Part shown: positions 37,343-49,052 of the stretch, piece after piece | Layout of the letters: every line of letters begins with the position of its first letter | Numbering within the stretch: position 1 is the first letter of the stretch | Assembly (NCBI GenBank): GCA_034387635.1 | Contig: JAOANU010000015.1 | Location: forward strand, 372,001 to 436,000 | Origin: Rhodosporidiobolus odoratus | Lineage: Eukaryota; Basidiomycota; Microbotryomycetes; Sporidiobolales; Sporidiobolaceae | Direction of reading: 5' to 3' | Length of the DNA: 64,000 nucleotides | Position numbers and translations under genes: made by a program | Notes under the pieces: model-generated | The model's database searches: none | Seen by the model: only the letters and a program-made list of their open reading frames with translations | What the model was told of the DNA's origin: nothing

Positions 37343-38898
37343 ATGTCGTCAGGAAGTGACTCACAGCAAAAGTGGAAGGTAGCCATTGTCGGTGCGCTCG
37401 CGTTCCTCAGACTCGCCCTTCTGAACAACCTCGATCAGTTCGCCCCGAAGGGCTTTCGACGCTGACTTGGCTTGCGACGAATCCCACACGTGAGCAGGTA
37501 GTGGCAACTGGGGTTCTGCCATCGCGCGGCTGGTAGGCAAGAATGTCAAGGAGAGAAGTGACCGCTTTGATACGGAGGTCAAGATGTGGTGCTACGAGGA
37601 AGACGTACGTTCATTGCTTGTGGCCGCCTTGCAGCGGAAATCGAAGCTCGCGTGGAGCTTGTGAACGCTGACGAGAGCTGCCCGCAGTTTGAGGGCCGCA
37701 AGATTACGGAAGTCATCAATGAAAAGCATGAAAACCCCAAGTACCTGCCCGGCGTCGACCTAGGCGACAACGTTATTGCCGAGCCGGATCTGCTGAAGGC
37801 CATCGACGGCGCCAACGCTCTTGTCTTCGTCATTCCTCATCAGGTGCGCTTTGCGCTTCTTCTCCTGGGCCGCCTTTTCTGACCTGCTCTTCTCTATAGT
37901 TCATTGCCAAGACCTGCGATCAGCTCGAAGGCAACGTCCCGAAAGGCACACAAGCCATTTCGCTGATCAAGGGTGTCGAGGTCAAGGACAAGGAAATCCA
38001 CATCTTCTCGGAAGTAATCAAGAAGCACCTCAACATCGAGTGTGCCGCTCTCTCGGGTGCCAACATCGCCAACGAGGTCGCCAAGGACAGCTTCTCTGAA
38101 ACTACAATTGGATGTCGCGACATCGACGTGGCGAAGCGATGGGCGGAGCTTTTTGAAACTGAAAAGTTCCGCGTGGCGGTCTCGAAGGATGTGCTCGGCG
38201 TGTCGCTTGGTGGCGCGCTGAAGAACGTCGTAGCGATTGCTGCGGGGCTGGTCGACGGCATGGAATGGGGCAACAACGCCAAGGTGCGTCGATGTCCATG
38301 TTCCGCTCACTTTGCGCCGGCTGACTTTGCGCTCTACCACGCCAGGCCGCCATTATGCGCATCGGTCTCCTCGAGATGAAGAAGTTCGCGCTCGAGTTCT
38401 TCCCTGGCACCGAAGCCGACACGTTTGTGCAAGAATCGGCAGGTATCGCCGACCTCATCACTTCGTGCTTGGGCGGTCGCAACCACAAGGTGGCGCAGGC
38501 GTTCGTCACCAAGGGCAAGGTGCGTACCGCTTTCTCAATCTCGCTCCAGACTAGCTCGTGTGCTGATCGAAACCGTCTGCAGTCCTTCGACGAGCTCGAG
38601 CAGGAGATGCTGAACGGGCAGAAGCTGCAGGGTGAATATCAACGTCTTTCCCCCTTGCTGTACTTGCGCTGATTCCAGCTGCTCTATGATATGTCAGGCG
38701 TCGAGACTGCTCGCGAACTGCACGACTTCCTGAAGGCGCGCAACAAGGTTGATGACTACCCTCTTTTCGCCTTCGTCGTGCGTCAATTCTTCCTGCTCAT
38801 TGTGGATCGGGGATATGTCGCGCTAAAGCTCTGACGCCTCGCAGTACCGCGTTGCCTTCGAGGGAGTCAAGCCCGATACCATCACGCAGCACCTCTAA
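37343..38898 (+). CDS. GPD1: NAD+-dependent glycerol-3-phosphate dehydrogenase
   Basis: Reduces dihydroxyacetone phosphate to glycerol 3-phosphate in the cytosol, feeding osmotic glycerol, lipid backbones and redox balance. Exon 1 (start 37343) encodes [16 protein letters not shown]; a roughly 100-bp intron joins it to [16 protein letters not shown], completing the GxGxxG dinucleotide-binding motif. Later exons give [77 protein letters not shown] (with the catalytic lysine), [20 protein letters not shown] and [13 protein letters not shown], with the stop at 38896-38898. Seven or so introns, the last ones separating very small exons. All expected motifs are present and the length is that of fungal Gpd1. 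Confidence 0.96.
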
Positions 38899-39167
38899 AC
38901 CCGCTTCTCCCACCCTACCTCTGTCGACGTCATCATCGGATACCCTTTCCCGCTCACCTCCCTCGCGACGCTGTCTTACTCCATCTCGCATAACCTTCCT
39001 TTGAACGCATCAGTACCATAGACATATGTTCCCCCCCTTCCCCTCCTCTTTCAGCTCTCTAGCAGTCAAAAGTGAAGAATGGCGACCTCGAATTCGTCAG
39101 GTTCAGGTGAGATACTAGGAATCAAGCCTTACAAACTCGCCCCACCTGCACAGCGAGTCTAGGATCT

Positions 39168-40691
39168 CTACGCTGCTCCTTCTCTTCCTGGGATGGCCCG
39201 TCGTCCCGTTGTCCCGCCGGGTTCGGCATTGCGCCTGTTTCCTTGAGACAGGAGAAACTGGACGCTCGCCGATCGCTCGCTCATGGTGGCGCGGACGGAC
39301 CGAACCGCTCGCAGAGTCGATCGGTTGTCTGGCTGAAAGTCATGCTGAGAGAAGCGTTCAACCCTCGCAGGTTCCCCAGATCTTGCGCACTTCTGCACGC
39401 CCTGTAGACACAGAATCGAGCATTGACGCATCTCAGCGTAGCCTGGGAAAGAGTAGCCAAGCGAGTGCGGCCTGAAGACCTCAAGGGAACAACGAAAGAA
39501 CAGTTTGATCGAGAAAAGGACGTACCGATTGAATCTGCTTTCCTGATCGGTTCTGGCACCTTGCTCTCGGTACAGCATGAAAGGACTAGGTCGATGCAGG
39601 TTGTAAGGGAGAGTTGGTGACCGGGAGAGACGTAGACCGGATTCGAGGCGGTTCGAGAGGGAGAGGTTAAGACGGCCTACAACGATGAATGGGGTCAGTC
39701 ACTTGAATACCATGAGTAAAGGGAGGACAGTGAAGAACGTACAGCACCCCAGTACTCGTTACGGTCAAAGTCAGGACCAGGCTGGCTCGCCGCAGGTTCC
39801 TTTGTGCTACTTTGGGGCGCAGGAAGACCAAGCCAATCGTCCCGTTGCTGCAATAAGTGCTGACAGGCTTTTCGCATCCCTTTCTGGTTCGAGCGAAAGT
39901 CGGGCGGAAAGGGACCTGACGGATCAGGCGACTGGAAAGAAGGCAAAGACGGCGAAGAGGGTTGGAGCGGGTGATACTCTTTCGCTGCGATCGGCGTCGA
40001 GCTTAGCTTGAGCGCGCGCTATCAGAGGCAGGGAACAGGGGCAGGTAATAGGGGCAGCGTACCGACACCAACTGTAGGTATGCCCGTTTTCAGCCCAACG
40101 GCGACCGCGCTTCCTGCTTGTCGGGGATGCCACCTCCCGTTGCCATCCACGAAGAGCACTTGCGGCATGGTAGCTCCAGGCATGGCTCTCGAATCATCGA
40201 CGAGCGCGGCATAGTGGTCTGCCTCCCGGAAAGAGAGGAAAGAATGGACATAAGGCGTGGAGGAAAGGTCGATGCGGCGAGAGACGGTGTGGAGAACCTG
40301 TAGGACAAAACCGTGAGTGCTGACGGTCAGACATAGACGCCTTTGTTCGGACTGACCTTGAGCTCGGGAAAAGACAGCACGACCAGCACGGCGACGCCCT
40401 CGTCGCCGGACGAATTTCGGAAAGAAATGTCGAGGCCGCCGACTGTCTTGAGTCCCTCCAAGGTGCAATTGGCGGAACGGTAGACCGATGGCACTCCTTC
40501 AGCTCCACGCGTGTGAAGGGTCGCAGGCGTGCTTCTGACCGTGAAAGAAAGGTTGGAATCGGAGAAAACGGCGAGAGAAGCCTGGTGAAGCTGTTCACTG
40601 CGGTGGAGCGCGAGCGTTCAGTGCTGAGGTGGCTGAGAGAAGTTTCTCGAGTAGCTCACGCTGTCCATTGCTCCACCAACGCGTCTGACAT
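39168..40691 (-). CDS. Endonuclease V (inosine-specific nuclease)
   Basis: Cleaves DNA or RNA one phosphodiester 3' to deoxyinosine/inosine. The start at 40691 gives MSDALVEQWTA, spliced to EQLHQASLAVF. Conserved blocks follow: TVGGLDISFRN, STPYVHSFLSFREADHY, PQVLFVDGNGRWHPRQAG, VGLKTGIPTVGVAKL, EYWGA, NPVYVSPGHQLSLTTCIDLV and KVPEPIRKADSIG. The acidic metal-site residues in GGLD and VDGNG, and the FREA glutamate, are visible. The frame needs introns at about 40622-40672, 40300-40357, 39992-40038, 39939-39990, 39659-39717 and 39465-39547. The final exon encodes a roughly 95-residue basic tail beyond the usual end of the family; its boundary is the least certain part of the model. Divergent from the p24 gene. 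Confidence 0.88.
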
Positions 40692-41042
40692 GAAAGCGTC
40701 GTGTTCAACTTGGTTCGTCGTTTCCCTTCTCTCGTCACTACACTCGTCGCTCGCTGCTCGTGCTATCGGTGCGCTTGCCAGAGGGTCAACTGAGTAGCCA
40801 AGGTGAGGACGGACACGTGTCTGATGTCCTCTGAGCCAGTCCTGACGTTTCCCTTCCCCTCCTCCCGGACCCCTCATTTCATCACCTTGTAGCCATTCTC
40901 AGCAGCAGCGCCACCCGAGTCACATTCACGCCGTCCACAAGCGCGCCCAGTACTACCCCCAACCGACCTCGCTACCCTCACGACTCCAGCAAGCGTTCCC
41001 CACCACTTCGTCTCGTTCACCCACCTTGTTCCGACCGTCACC
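40692..41042. promoter_or_regulatory. Divergent promoter endonuclease V / p24
   Basis: Region of 351 bp between opposed start codons. The part nearest the p24 ATG is CT/CA-rich and lacks open frames of note. Confidence 0.45.
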
Positions 41043-41898
41043 ATGCGATACATTGCCCTCTTCTCCCTGCTCCTCGCAGCAAGTCACGCGCAAGCACTTT
41101 ACTTCTATCTCGGCGCTGGAGAAAGCCGATGCTTCTTGGAGGAGTTGCCGCGTGATACCATTGTAGTCGGTACGTCCATCCCTTTTCGTTTCTTTCGGCT
41201 GCAGGGCTGGTGCTGACTCGTCGCGTTGACTTTTAGGCCACTACAAAGCGGAGGAGTGGTCAGAAGAAAACAAGAACTGGTACATCAATGACCAGCTGGG
41301 AGTGCAGATTGCGGTTGCTGTACGTTCCTTCTTGTCCTTGCTCCTCTCCGCACACCTGTCGTGAACAATGCTGACTAGAGTGCCCGTCGGTCCACGCAGG
41401 AGGTCGAGACGGGCGAAAAGGTGGTCAACACGCGCGGTCTACCCGAGGGCAAATTCACCTTCACCTCTCACGAAGCCGGCGACCACACCATCTGCCTTCG
41501 ATCAAACTACACCGGCGGGTGGTTCTCGACTCCGCAAGTGCGGATGCACCTCGACATCGCCGTCGGAGAAGCCAAGGTAGACGAAGAGGGCGAGCGGGAG
41601 CACGTCAAGGACCTCGCGGCCAAAGTGCGCGACCTCAACCACCGCCTGGCCGACATTCGGCGAGAGCAGCAGTTCCAGCGGGAGAGGGAGGCAGAGTTTA
41701 GGGTGTTGAGCGAGAGGATCAATTCGAGGGCGGTGTGGTGGAGCGTTTTCCAGTTGGCGGTGCTCGGCGCGACTTGCTTCTGGCAACTGCGGCATCTCAG
41801 GCTCTTTTTCGAAAGCAAAAAGCTGTGCGTGGTTATTCTCTCTCTTTCATATGTCCCGGCTACGTCAGCTGACTTTTCCCGAACTACACAGGCGATGA
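41043..41898 (+). CDS. p24 (emp24/gp25L/TMED) cargo receptor
   Basis: Type I membrane protein of COPII/COPI vesicles that sorts secretory cargo between ER and Golgi. A signal peptide (MRYIALFSLLLAASHAQA) is followed by LYFYLGAGESRCFLEELPRD, the start of the GOLD domain with its first conserved Cys. The partner Cys lies in GDHTICLRSN, followed by a luminal coiled coil (KDLAAKVRDLNHRLADIRRE) and a transmembrane helix (VWWSVFQLAVLGATCFWQL). Three introns; the last (about 41825-41891) splits the penultimate leucine codon so that the protein ends ...FFESKKLR. This puts lysines at -4 and -3, a textbook KKXX COPI-retrieval signal. The unspliced frame would miss it. Closest in style to the yeast Erp1/Erp5/Erp6 or TMED4/9 group; finer assignment not possible by eye. 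Confidence 0.92.
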
Positions 41899-42634
41899 GT
41901 CGTGTATCGCAGACGATGTTTGGGTCAGAGGTGCCGGAATGCAAGTCGTTGCCTCGCGTCGTGTATCGCGCCGCCCCTGTTGCCTTCCGCGCTGCTGACC
42001 TGCTACAAATGGTTTCTGGCCGCGGCCAAGGTGGGAAGGACCGTTGTCGGGTTTTTTCCGCTGCGTTTTTTTCCTGTTTTTCCGAGCTGGAGGGCACATC
42101 GCGGCGCTTCTGGTAGGTCTTTGAGACTAGACGGCATGGGCTCCGCCTGCTTGCTAGCGCTGGACGGAATTCGAGAGCTTGGCAGGTTTCTAGAGATCAG
42201 TCTCAGTTTGAATCTGTGTTGGGTGGACTCGTTTCGGTTCCGCCCTTCTTCATTTCACCCTCGAGTCTCTCTCTTAGTCGTACTGTTGGTTCAACCTCTG
42301 CACAGCTCGCGAGTCAGTGAGCAGTCCGACTTGCTCGACGGCGCATTCTCAATATCGACGTCCTCCTCTTCGCCGCTTGACGTCCATCGCGATCGACTGG
42401 GACTCGTCTACAGCTAAAGGTGAATCACCTCGTCGAGCCACGCACAAGGTAGCAGAGCATACTCATCGTAACCTTGCCCTGGCAGTGATCGCCAGTGCAG
42501 CCGAGCACCTTCACCCTCTTCCCCCACTCTCAGCTCACCCGGAAGACTTGGTTTCCCGACCATCAACAACCACCAGTTCGACAGCAGTGACGTCCGAGCA
42601 GCACTCACAACAGACCGCTTCTACTTCACGCATC
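41899..42634. other. p24 3' flank and DMA1 promoter/leader
   Basis: About 735 bp. An open frame continues upstream of the DMA1 ATG to about 42317 but has no other in-frame ATG, so it is read as leader sequence. Confidence 0.45.
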
Positions 42635-45371
42635 ATGGCACAGCCCACTGCCGTCGATATTCTACCCCGCCACCTTCAGGCGTCCGCTTCAACTACCTCT
42701 TCATCTAATCCTAGTCCAACCGGTACTCCTCCAGCAACTCACAGCTCTTCCGCTACTACCCCCTCACACCTCCGCTCTCCCTCCACCAGCACCAACCCTC
42801 TCCCTTCCCCCAGCGGAAATGCCGCTCCCCTTCCTCCTCCGGCTTCCCCGTCCACCTCGAGCTCTAACCGCTTCGGCCTCAACCTCGGTTTCATTCAGCG
42901 TCGTCCTCGTGGCTGGAGTGCGTCGGCTCCGCGTAGCCCGGGCGGCCGAGGCAGCCCTGCCACTTCGCCGAATGGAGAACTCCCACCTTCGCCTGGCGGG
43001 GCTGCGGAACGGTCATCAGGAGGGTACGGATTTCCTGGACTGAGGCGGTCACTCTCGAAGCGTGCGGCGAACCAAGGTGGGGAGAACGTCAGGTCAAGGA
43101 CGAGGCGGAGTTCGTCGCAACCACCCGTGCCGAACGGTCTCGAGGCTGGTCCCCCGAGCGGAGGCGAGTCACGTCCCGGCAGTAGTGGGCTATCCGCTGG
43201 CACACCCGCACGCAGCAGCCCTCAGCAAGCCTCGCAGCCCGCTTTCTCCAGTCTCACCGCCACGACCTCCCTGCCCAGTCCGCCTACCGGTCCTTCCGCG
43301 GGTCCTTCCCGTTCTGGCACCGGCGATACCAATGTCCCAGCCACGCACAAGCTGCGCCTAGTCCCGCACCTCGAGTCCTCTCGTTCGCTCCACTTTGACC
43401 CGATCGAACGAGACCTCGCGGCATCCTCCATTGTTCGGGTGGGACGTTTTACCGACCGTCACGGTGGCGCATCAAACGCTTCTCCCGGTACGCCGTCTGA
43501 CCCAGCCCGAGTCGCCTTCAAGAGCAAAGTCGTCTCTCGAGGTCATGCCGAAATCTGGGTCGACGATGGGGGCAAGTTCTTCATTCGCGATACCAAATCC
43601 AGCAGCGGGACTTTTCTCAACCATATCAGGCTGTCGAGTCCGAACACCGAGAGTCGACCGTACAGTCTCAAGGATGGGGATGTGCTGCAGCTTGGGGTGG
43701 ATTACCAGGGTGGGACGGAGGAGATCTATCGGTGCGTCAAGATGAGGGTGGAGTTGAACCGAGGTTGGCAGAGGGGCGCCAACAATTTCAAGTAAGCTTC
43801 CCTTCTCCACATGTCTTAATCTGAGTTGCTCGTCCTAATGCTGTTTCCTTCGGACTCTCAAGTACCGCTGCGCTCGCCCAACTTCGCGCACTCGGCGGTG
43901 GCGCCTCCGCACCGATGGAAGGCGTTCCCACCTCGGGCACGGCGATGACGGCCGCCCCCTCTGTCGTACCAACGGTGTCCTCCAAGCTCGCCGCCACCCC
44001 TTCTTCCGCTTCTCATGCTCAGTCGGCTAGCTTAACCGATTGCTGCATCTGCCTTTACCCGGTTACGGTTTGTCAGGCGCTGTTCATTGCGCCGTGCTCG
44101 CATGTCACGGTACGGTTCACCATCTTCCTGCTGTTCTGGGTGGCGCTGACGGTGCTTTGCTGTCCGCTGAGTAGCATTTCAAGTGCATTCGTCCTCTGGT
44201 CGAGCAGAATTTTCCTGGGTTCTGCTGCCCGCTGTGTCGCACGGTACGTCTTCGGCCGCATATTCTGCAAACAGAATCCCTGACTTTTGTCTCTGCGTCG
44301 TAGTACGCCAACCTCGAAGCGGACGTCGAAATCGACCTTCCTGAAGAGGCGGAACCTGTCGCAGTAGACAATGAGGAGCCTCAGGCGTCCGAATCAGCTC
44401 TGAGTCTTTCCGGCGTAAGTCGCGAACCCGAGATGGATGCAGTGGAGGAAGTAGACGAGCCTGCGTCCCGGGCGCCCTCTATCCGCGCTCCCCGTCCGTC
44501 CCCGTCTCGGCGGTCTTCTGTGGCGGCGCTTACCACCGTGCTCAATGAGGCGGCGCGGAGGGCGGCGAGCAGACCGGCCTCGATTGCACCGTCGGTGCGT
44601 GAGCAGGGTGAGGAAGAGGAGAGCGAAGCCACTCCTGCAGCGACAGCAATCTCAGGCGACGCCGGAGATCGCACACAGCTCAATACCGCCACACCCACTA
44701 CGTTATCTCCTCCGCCCCCGATCCCGCATGTCGCCGCCGAGATGCCAACCTCTTCCTCCTCCTCTAACCCCGCTTCTCCCACTCCCATCTCCGTCTCCTC
44801 CACCGCTTCTCACCTCTCCCCACCCTCCGAAGACCTCTACACCTCCCTCGCCAACGCCGCCACTCCCCGTAATAACACCTTCCTAACCCACCTCGCCGAA
44901 AGCGGTGCTGGACTTCCACTCGCCCTACCCAATTTCTCTCCCATCTCGTTCCACCAACACGATTTGGACAAGCCTATTGCGGCGGGTCCGCCGGCGAGTG
45001 GGTTGCCCGGGATGGGGAGTTTGGATGCGGCTATTTTGGTTGCTGGGCCGAGTAGGGAGAGTTCGGGGTCGACGGAGGACGGTGGTGAGGGCGAGAGTGC
45101 GGAAGGTGGAGCTGAGGGAGAAGGGGATGATGGAGCGACGCAGGAGTCGGGGTCTCAGCCTGAGGAAGTCGAAGGTATCCAAGGTGGAGTGGAAGCTGGA
45201 ACCGGAGGCGTCAAAGGGAAAAGTAAGGAACAGGGGGGCGAGGTCGTTGCGATGGTGACGGAACCGCTCGTGTCAGAGGGGTCGACGCCGGAGAAGAGCA
45301 TGAAGACGGAGGGGCAACAGCAGTCCCAGGGTGAGCTGGGCGTGGTGGCGGCAGCAGCTTTGCTCATTTAA
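42635..45371 (+). CDS. DMA1: FHA-RING E3 ubiquitin ligase, Dma1/Dma2 type
   Basis: Dma proteins use an FHA domain to bind phosphothreonine partners and a RING to ubiquitinate them, in spindle-position and cytokinesis checkpoints. A Ser/Pro-rich N-terminus is followed by the FHA domain (about 43350-43760), with IVRVGRFTDR, FKSKVVSRGHAEIWVDDGGK and DTKSSSGTFLNHIRLS. After an intron at about 43794-43860 the RING starts: CCICLYPVTVCQALFIAPCS. Introns inside the RING (about 44110-44178 and 44243-44303) restore HFKCIRPLV and FPGFCCPLCRTYANLEADVE, giving the same cysteine/histidine spacing as yeast Dma proteins. The long C-terminal acidic, Ser/Pro-rich tail (to ALLI) is extra compared with yeast. 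The ATG at 42635 is the first in frame. Confidence 0.93.
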
Positions 45372-45801
45372 GCGGATCCTCCTACGGAATTATCCTATTC
45401 CCCTCTTGTTGTCACACCCTGTGTATGCCGAGCTGCCCAGTATGCAGCTATATACACACGCATACCGTCTCTCCCATCATAATCTTCCTCTCCTTTCGGC
45501 TCTTCTGCAGTCGTTTTGCCTTCCTTTCTTGTAGATATCTTTTCTTCTCCTTCAATCTTCGTGGATACCCATCATTGCGTCTGTCTGCTTTCTAGCCATA
45601 CGAAACCGCCGTCTACGTCCTAAATAGCCTGATTTGCTTCGCGCCCATTCAGTCAAAAATCAGTTTACGAGGCTACTCGGCCTCGTCTTCGCGGAGAGGC
45701 ACAGAGAACCTGGCGGCTCCGGCCCGAGTCTGACGTAGTGTTACAACCCGCCCGTCCGGAACAACTGGACAGGCGAGTCCTCCACCTCCTCGGACAGCTG
45801 A
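45372..45801. other. Convergent 3' flanks DMA1 / PQ-loop gene
   Basis: About 430 bp, T/C-rich next to DMA1 as expected for a 3' UTR. No gene or RNA seen. Confidence 0.4.
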
Positions 45802-47040
45802 CTACACCCGCTTGTCCCCTCTATGACGCTCATCACCACTATCCTCGTCCGTACTATCGGGAGTAGTGCCCGCATCTCCCGTGCGCAATAGACTCTCCGC
45901 CCCAGCTACACCTTCGTGCGCTCGCAGTTCGGCACGAGCGGCGAGGTCTTCGGCGGTTTTCTGGCGGTAGAGGAAGGTTTGGATGCACAGGCAGCAGTCG
46001 ACCTGGTTGTCATCGATGAACCAGTCCAAAAAAGTCAGTCGGGCGAGCAACAGTACGAGGCTGTAGAGGAGGACGCACAGAAAGCTGAAAGACTCCACAA
46101 GCTTTGAAGGCTAAAGGGTTTGCCGGCGTGACGAAGAAGTACACGGTCTTGAAGGCGTCGCCGATGAACCAGGAGGCGAGGACACTAGGGCGGAAACCGG
46201 CGGTTGATTTGTGCGAGTAGTTGATGAGAAGTTGGGGGATGGGGAGCTGTCATCCAAAAAAGGGGCGAGGTGAGCGTGCGGGCGAAGAAAGGGAAAGAGA
46301 GAGGTGACGTACAGTGGCTTCCAGTCCGAGGGCGATGAAGCCGAGGATCTGGACATAAAGGTCGATTCGGTGGAGTATGAGGAAAAAGGCGCAGTGCACG
46401 AGGATGAGAAGGGCGGTGAATTCGAGGTAGGCTGCGATGTAGGTGTCAGGGGCCAGTGGTCGAGGCAAAGGACGAGGGATAGACCGGCTTACCCCCGAAG
46501 TTCCGCCATTGCCAGAAGTCGGCTATGCGGGGATGTCGGTGCTGGTAGTAACTGTCTGGTCGGTAGACGAGGCAGACGTAGAGGAGACCTGATTCAAGAC
46601 AGACGTCAGCCTGACCTGGCGAATGTGAGGAGAGCTTCAACGCACCGAACTGAGCTCCAATCATGAGGATCGACTGGATCAAAAGGTAAGTCTGGAAATG
46701 ATCGCCTCTGCAGGATAACAAGGTCAAACGGGTAAAAAGGAAAGGGGAAGAAGCAAGGGCTCACAGCCAGTACACGCAGCGGGTCACATTGGCGATGATG
46801 AGCAGCGCGGTAATGTCTGTCGAGAAGCCTTGCGACGTGTGCTTCCGGCAGATGTCGATGTACTGCAGAGAGACAGGTGCAAGAAGAAAGGAAAATCAAT
46901 GGCGCGGGCAGCATCAGCGGCAGGCGGAGCATCCGGAAGGGCAGTACAAAGTAGCTCACTTGGTCCGAGTAGGCCAGCGGAGGTCCTATGGCCATGGCGA
47001 TACCAGCAATAACGCTGGCGATATCGGCGATGACGCCCAT
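45802..47040 (-). CDS. ANY1: PQ-loop membrane protein, Any1/SLC66A2-like
   Basis: PQ-loop protein of the Golgi/endosome; yeast Any1 (Cfs1) is linked to phospholipid asymmetry and flippase function, and the metazoan relative is SLC66A2 (PQLC1). From the start at 47040: IASVIAGIAMAIGPPLAYSD (helix 1 with the P-P-Y/xQ repeat), YIDICRKHTSQGFSTDITAL (the helix-2 SxGFS motif), LIIANVTRCVYWLG, QTYLLIQSILMIGAQ, LEFTALLILVHCAFFLIL and YVQILGFIALGLEATLPIPQ (second PQ motif), then FRPSVLASWFIGDAFKTVYF and a final helix pair (FLCVLLYSLVLLLARLTFLD). The short acidic tail ends at 45802. About seven introns. A further upstream exon cannot be excluded. Confidence 0.85.
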
Positions 47041-47382
47041 CTCAACGTCGCTGCACCGGAGACTACCGCTTATCGAGGCGTGAGCAGAGACAGATATGGA
47101 CAGCCCAACGCACGGTAGCCCTCACGGTCTATGTTTTTAGAGTGGTAGTAATCAAGCAGGAGGAATCTCGAGATGAGGGGAGCGGTGCACAGACGGCGAT
47201 CCGGTCCTGAGTCGTAGCTAAGGTGCGGAGATGGTGTATTACTGTTTGTTGAGCTCAATGGTGCTGCCCGACTGGCTTCGGAGGTGCTGTGTACCAAACG
47301 GCGGGATTTTGCAGAGCGGAAGGACTTTTGGGCTTTTACCATTTTGATTCGCTCTCCCTCTTTGCATACTTAGCTAGATACA
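47041..47382. promoter_or_regulatory. Divergent promoter ANY1-like / heme lyase
   Basis: 342 bp between opposed starts. A weak minus-strand open frame (47342-47070) could be 5' leader of the PQ-loop gene; it shows no family similarity. Confidence 0.4.
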
Positions 47383-48505
47383 ATGGGTGTACATCAGTCA
47401 GTCCCGCAGCCTCAAGCTGTCCCTACTCAACCGCCCCCTGGCTGCCCCATGCATCAGTCAGCGCCGCCACCACCTTCTCCTCCTCCAGGCTGTCCCATGC
47501 ACAATCAGGATACGCCGGCTGTAGAGCACGCTCCGATGGGACAGGTCAATGCACTAAACAACATACCCACCCTCGCCCAAGCACCTTTACCCGGACAAAA
47601 AGGTTTCCTCCCTCTCGACCGCACCATTTCCTCTATTCCTCGCGCCCCATCAGCTTCTTCCTCCGCTTCCGCCTGCCCCGTCGCCCGCACAACAGCAGGA
47701 CCCACGACGGCCGGAACGTCTGCAGCTCCGCAGGAGCAGAAGACGGATCAGTGGGAATACCCCTCGCCGCAGCAATTCTACAACGCGCTGGTACGGAAAG
47801 GATGGGAGACCCCGGAGGAGAGCGTCGAGATGATGGTTAACATACACAACTGGCTTAACGAGGAAGCGTGGGCTCAGGTCCGGCGATGGGAGGAAAAGCA
47901 CGATGGGTGAGTGTCGTTTTCCTCGTTTTGCTCTGCTGTTGTTGACAAGTCCGCTCTGCAGTGGTGACCGATCCTCTCTTTCGAGCTTCACCGGGCGACC
48001 TCAGGAGCTCTCGCCGAAGGCTCGCTACCATCTTATGATGGGCAAGCTGTTCCCCAACTACTATGGGTACGCATCTCCTTGATTGTCTTCTCACCCGGCC
48101 AGATACTGATTTCTTTCCTGCCTTAGCTCCGTTCGTCCGTTTGACCGACATGACTGGACCGTCCACCGACCCGCCCCCGCTGCTTCCGGCGGCGCATCAT
48201 ACATGTCGGGTGGCGGCACCCAGCCGTACACCTCACACCGCTGTCAGTCCGGATGCATTCGTTCCTCATTCACTTGCCATACTCATCTATGTTCTTTTCG
48301 TACAGACGTCATCGACTACTACCATCTTCCCGACGACGCAGAAGGCAACCCTGTCTTCTCGCTCGATGTCCGACCTGCAGTGGACGACTTCGCTGCTGTG
48401 CAAGAGCGAGTGGCGGAGTGGTGGAAGGTCAAGCAGGAGACACTCTTCGGTTCAAGCGAGTCGTCCAACTTGCCCCCTGGAGTGCGCGTGCAAGAGGAGC
48501 GATAG
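47383..48505 (+). CDS. CYC3: Holocytochrome c synthase (cytochrome c heme lyase)
   Basis: Attaches heme covalently to apocytochrome c in the mitochondrial intermembrane space. The N-terminus has two Cys-Pro heme-regulatory motifs (GCPMH at about residues 21-25 and 40-44) in a Pro-rich stretch, and a third CP (ACPVART) later. The catalytic part shows WEYPSPQQFYNALVRKGWET, EESVEMMVNIHNWLNEEAW, the WxxVxxWE context, RPQELSPKARYHLMMGKLFP, SVRPFDRHDWTVHR with the conserved histidine, and YVIDYYH followed by FSLDVRPAVDD. Introns at about 47907-47961, 48067-48125 and 48241-48305. The stop is at 48503-48505. The gene is complete and of normal length. Confidence 0.95.
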
Positions 48506-49052
48506 CGGTAGCGGGACGTTGACGGTCGACTTGGTTATAGACCCGGATTTGCGCTTTTCTTTACTGTGTTCTGTTGCACTAATCGCATCTCTTTTTTTTT
48601 GGCACTGTTGACACCTTTTGAGAGTGCAGGAGAGGTCGCTTTCGCTCTCGCTTCCGTTGAAACCCGCAATGTCAGAAGCGACTGGCGTTCTCAGAATTTC
48701 TCCGCGGCCGCAGGCGACCCAGCCTCCTGGGGCGTTCGCACTGCAGAAGGTGAAGGAAGTCTCCGCTGCACCGGCGTCGCTTACATCAGCTACATAGCGC
48801 GCTGATGGGCTCGGCTTTGCGCTACCTTCTCAATCCGGACTTGGAGCATCAAGACCGCCTTCCCTGATTGACAGGTATGATAAACTCGTTCATTCTACCT
48901 ACTGAAACTCCGGACGACTCTGCGAGCAAACGGCGTACCAGTGGGGGTGTACCGTCAGCGGGTCAGTCAGAAATAAGGCTGGAGCCGGACAACTTTGTTT
49001 CCCTCTGCTTCGATCACCGCTCGTTCTGCAGGACTTCCTACAGCCTGGCATC
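48506..49052. other. Heme lyase 3' flank and upstream region of DUF6534-like gene
   Basis: About 550 bp with a T9 run near 48592. An open frame at 48868-49104 leads into the next gene but shows no similarity; it may include a 5' exon of that gene. Confidence 0.35.

Noticed and set aside
42317..42634. N-terminal extension of DMA1
   Set aside because: The open frame lacks any ATG before 42635, and the sequence shows no similarity.
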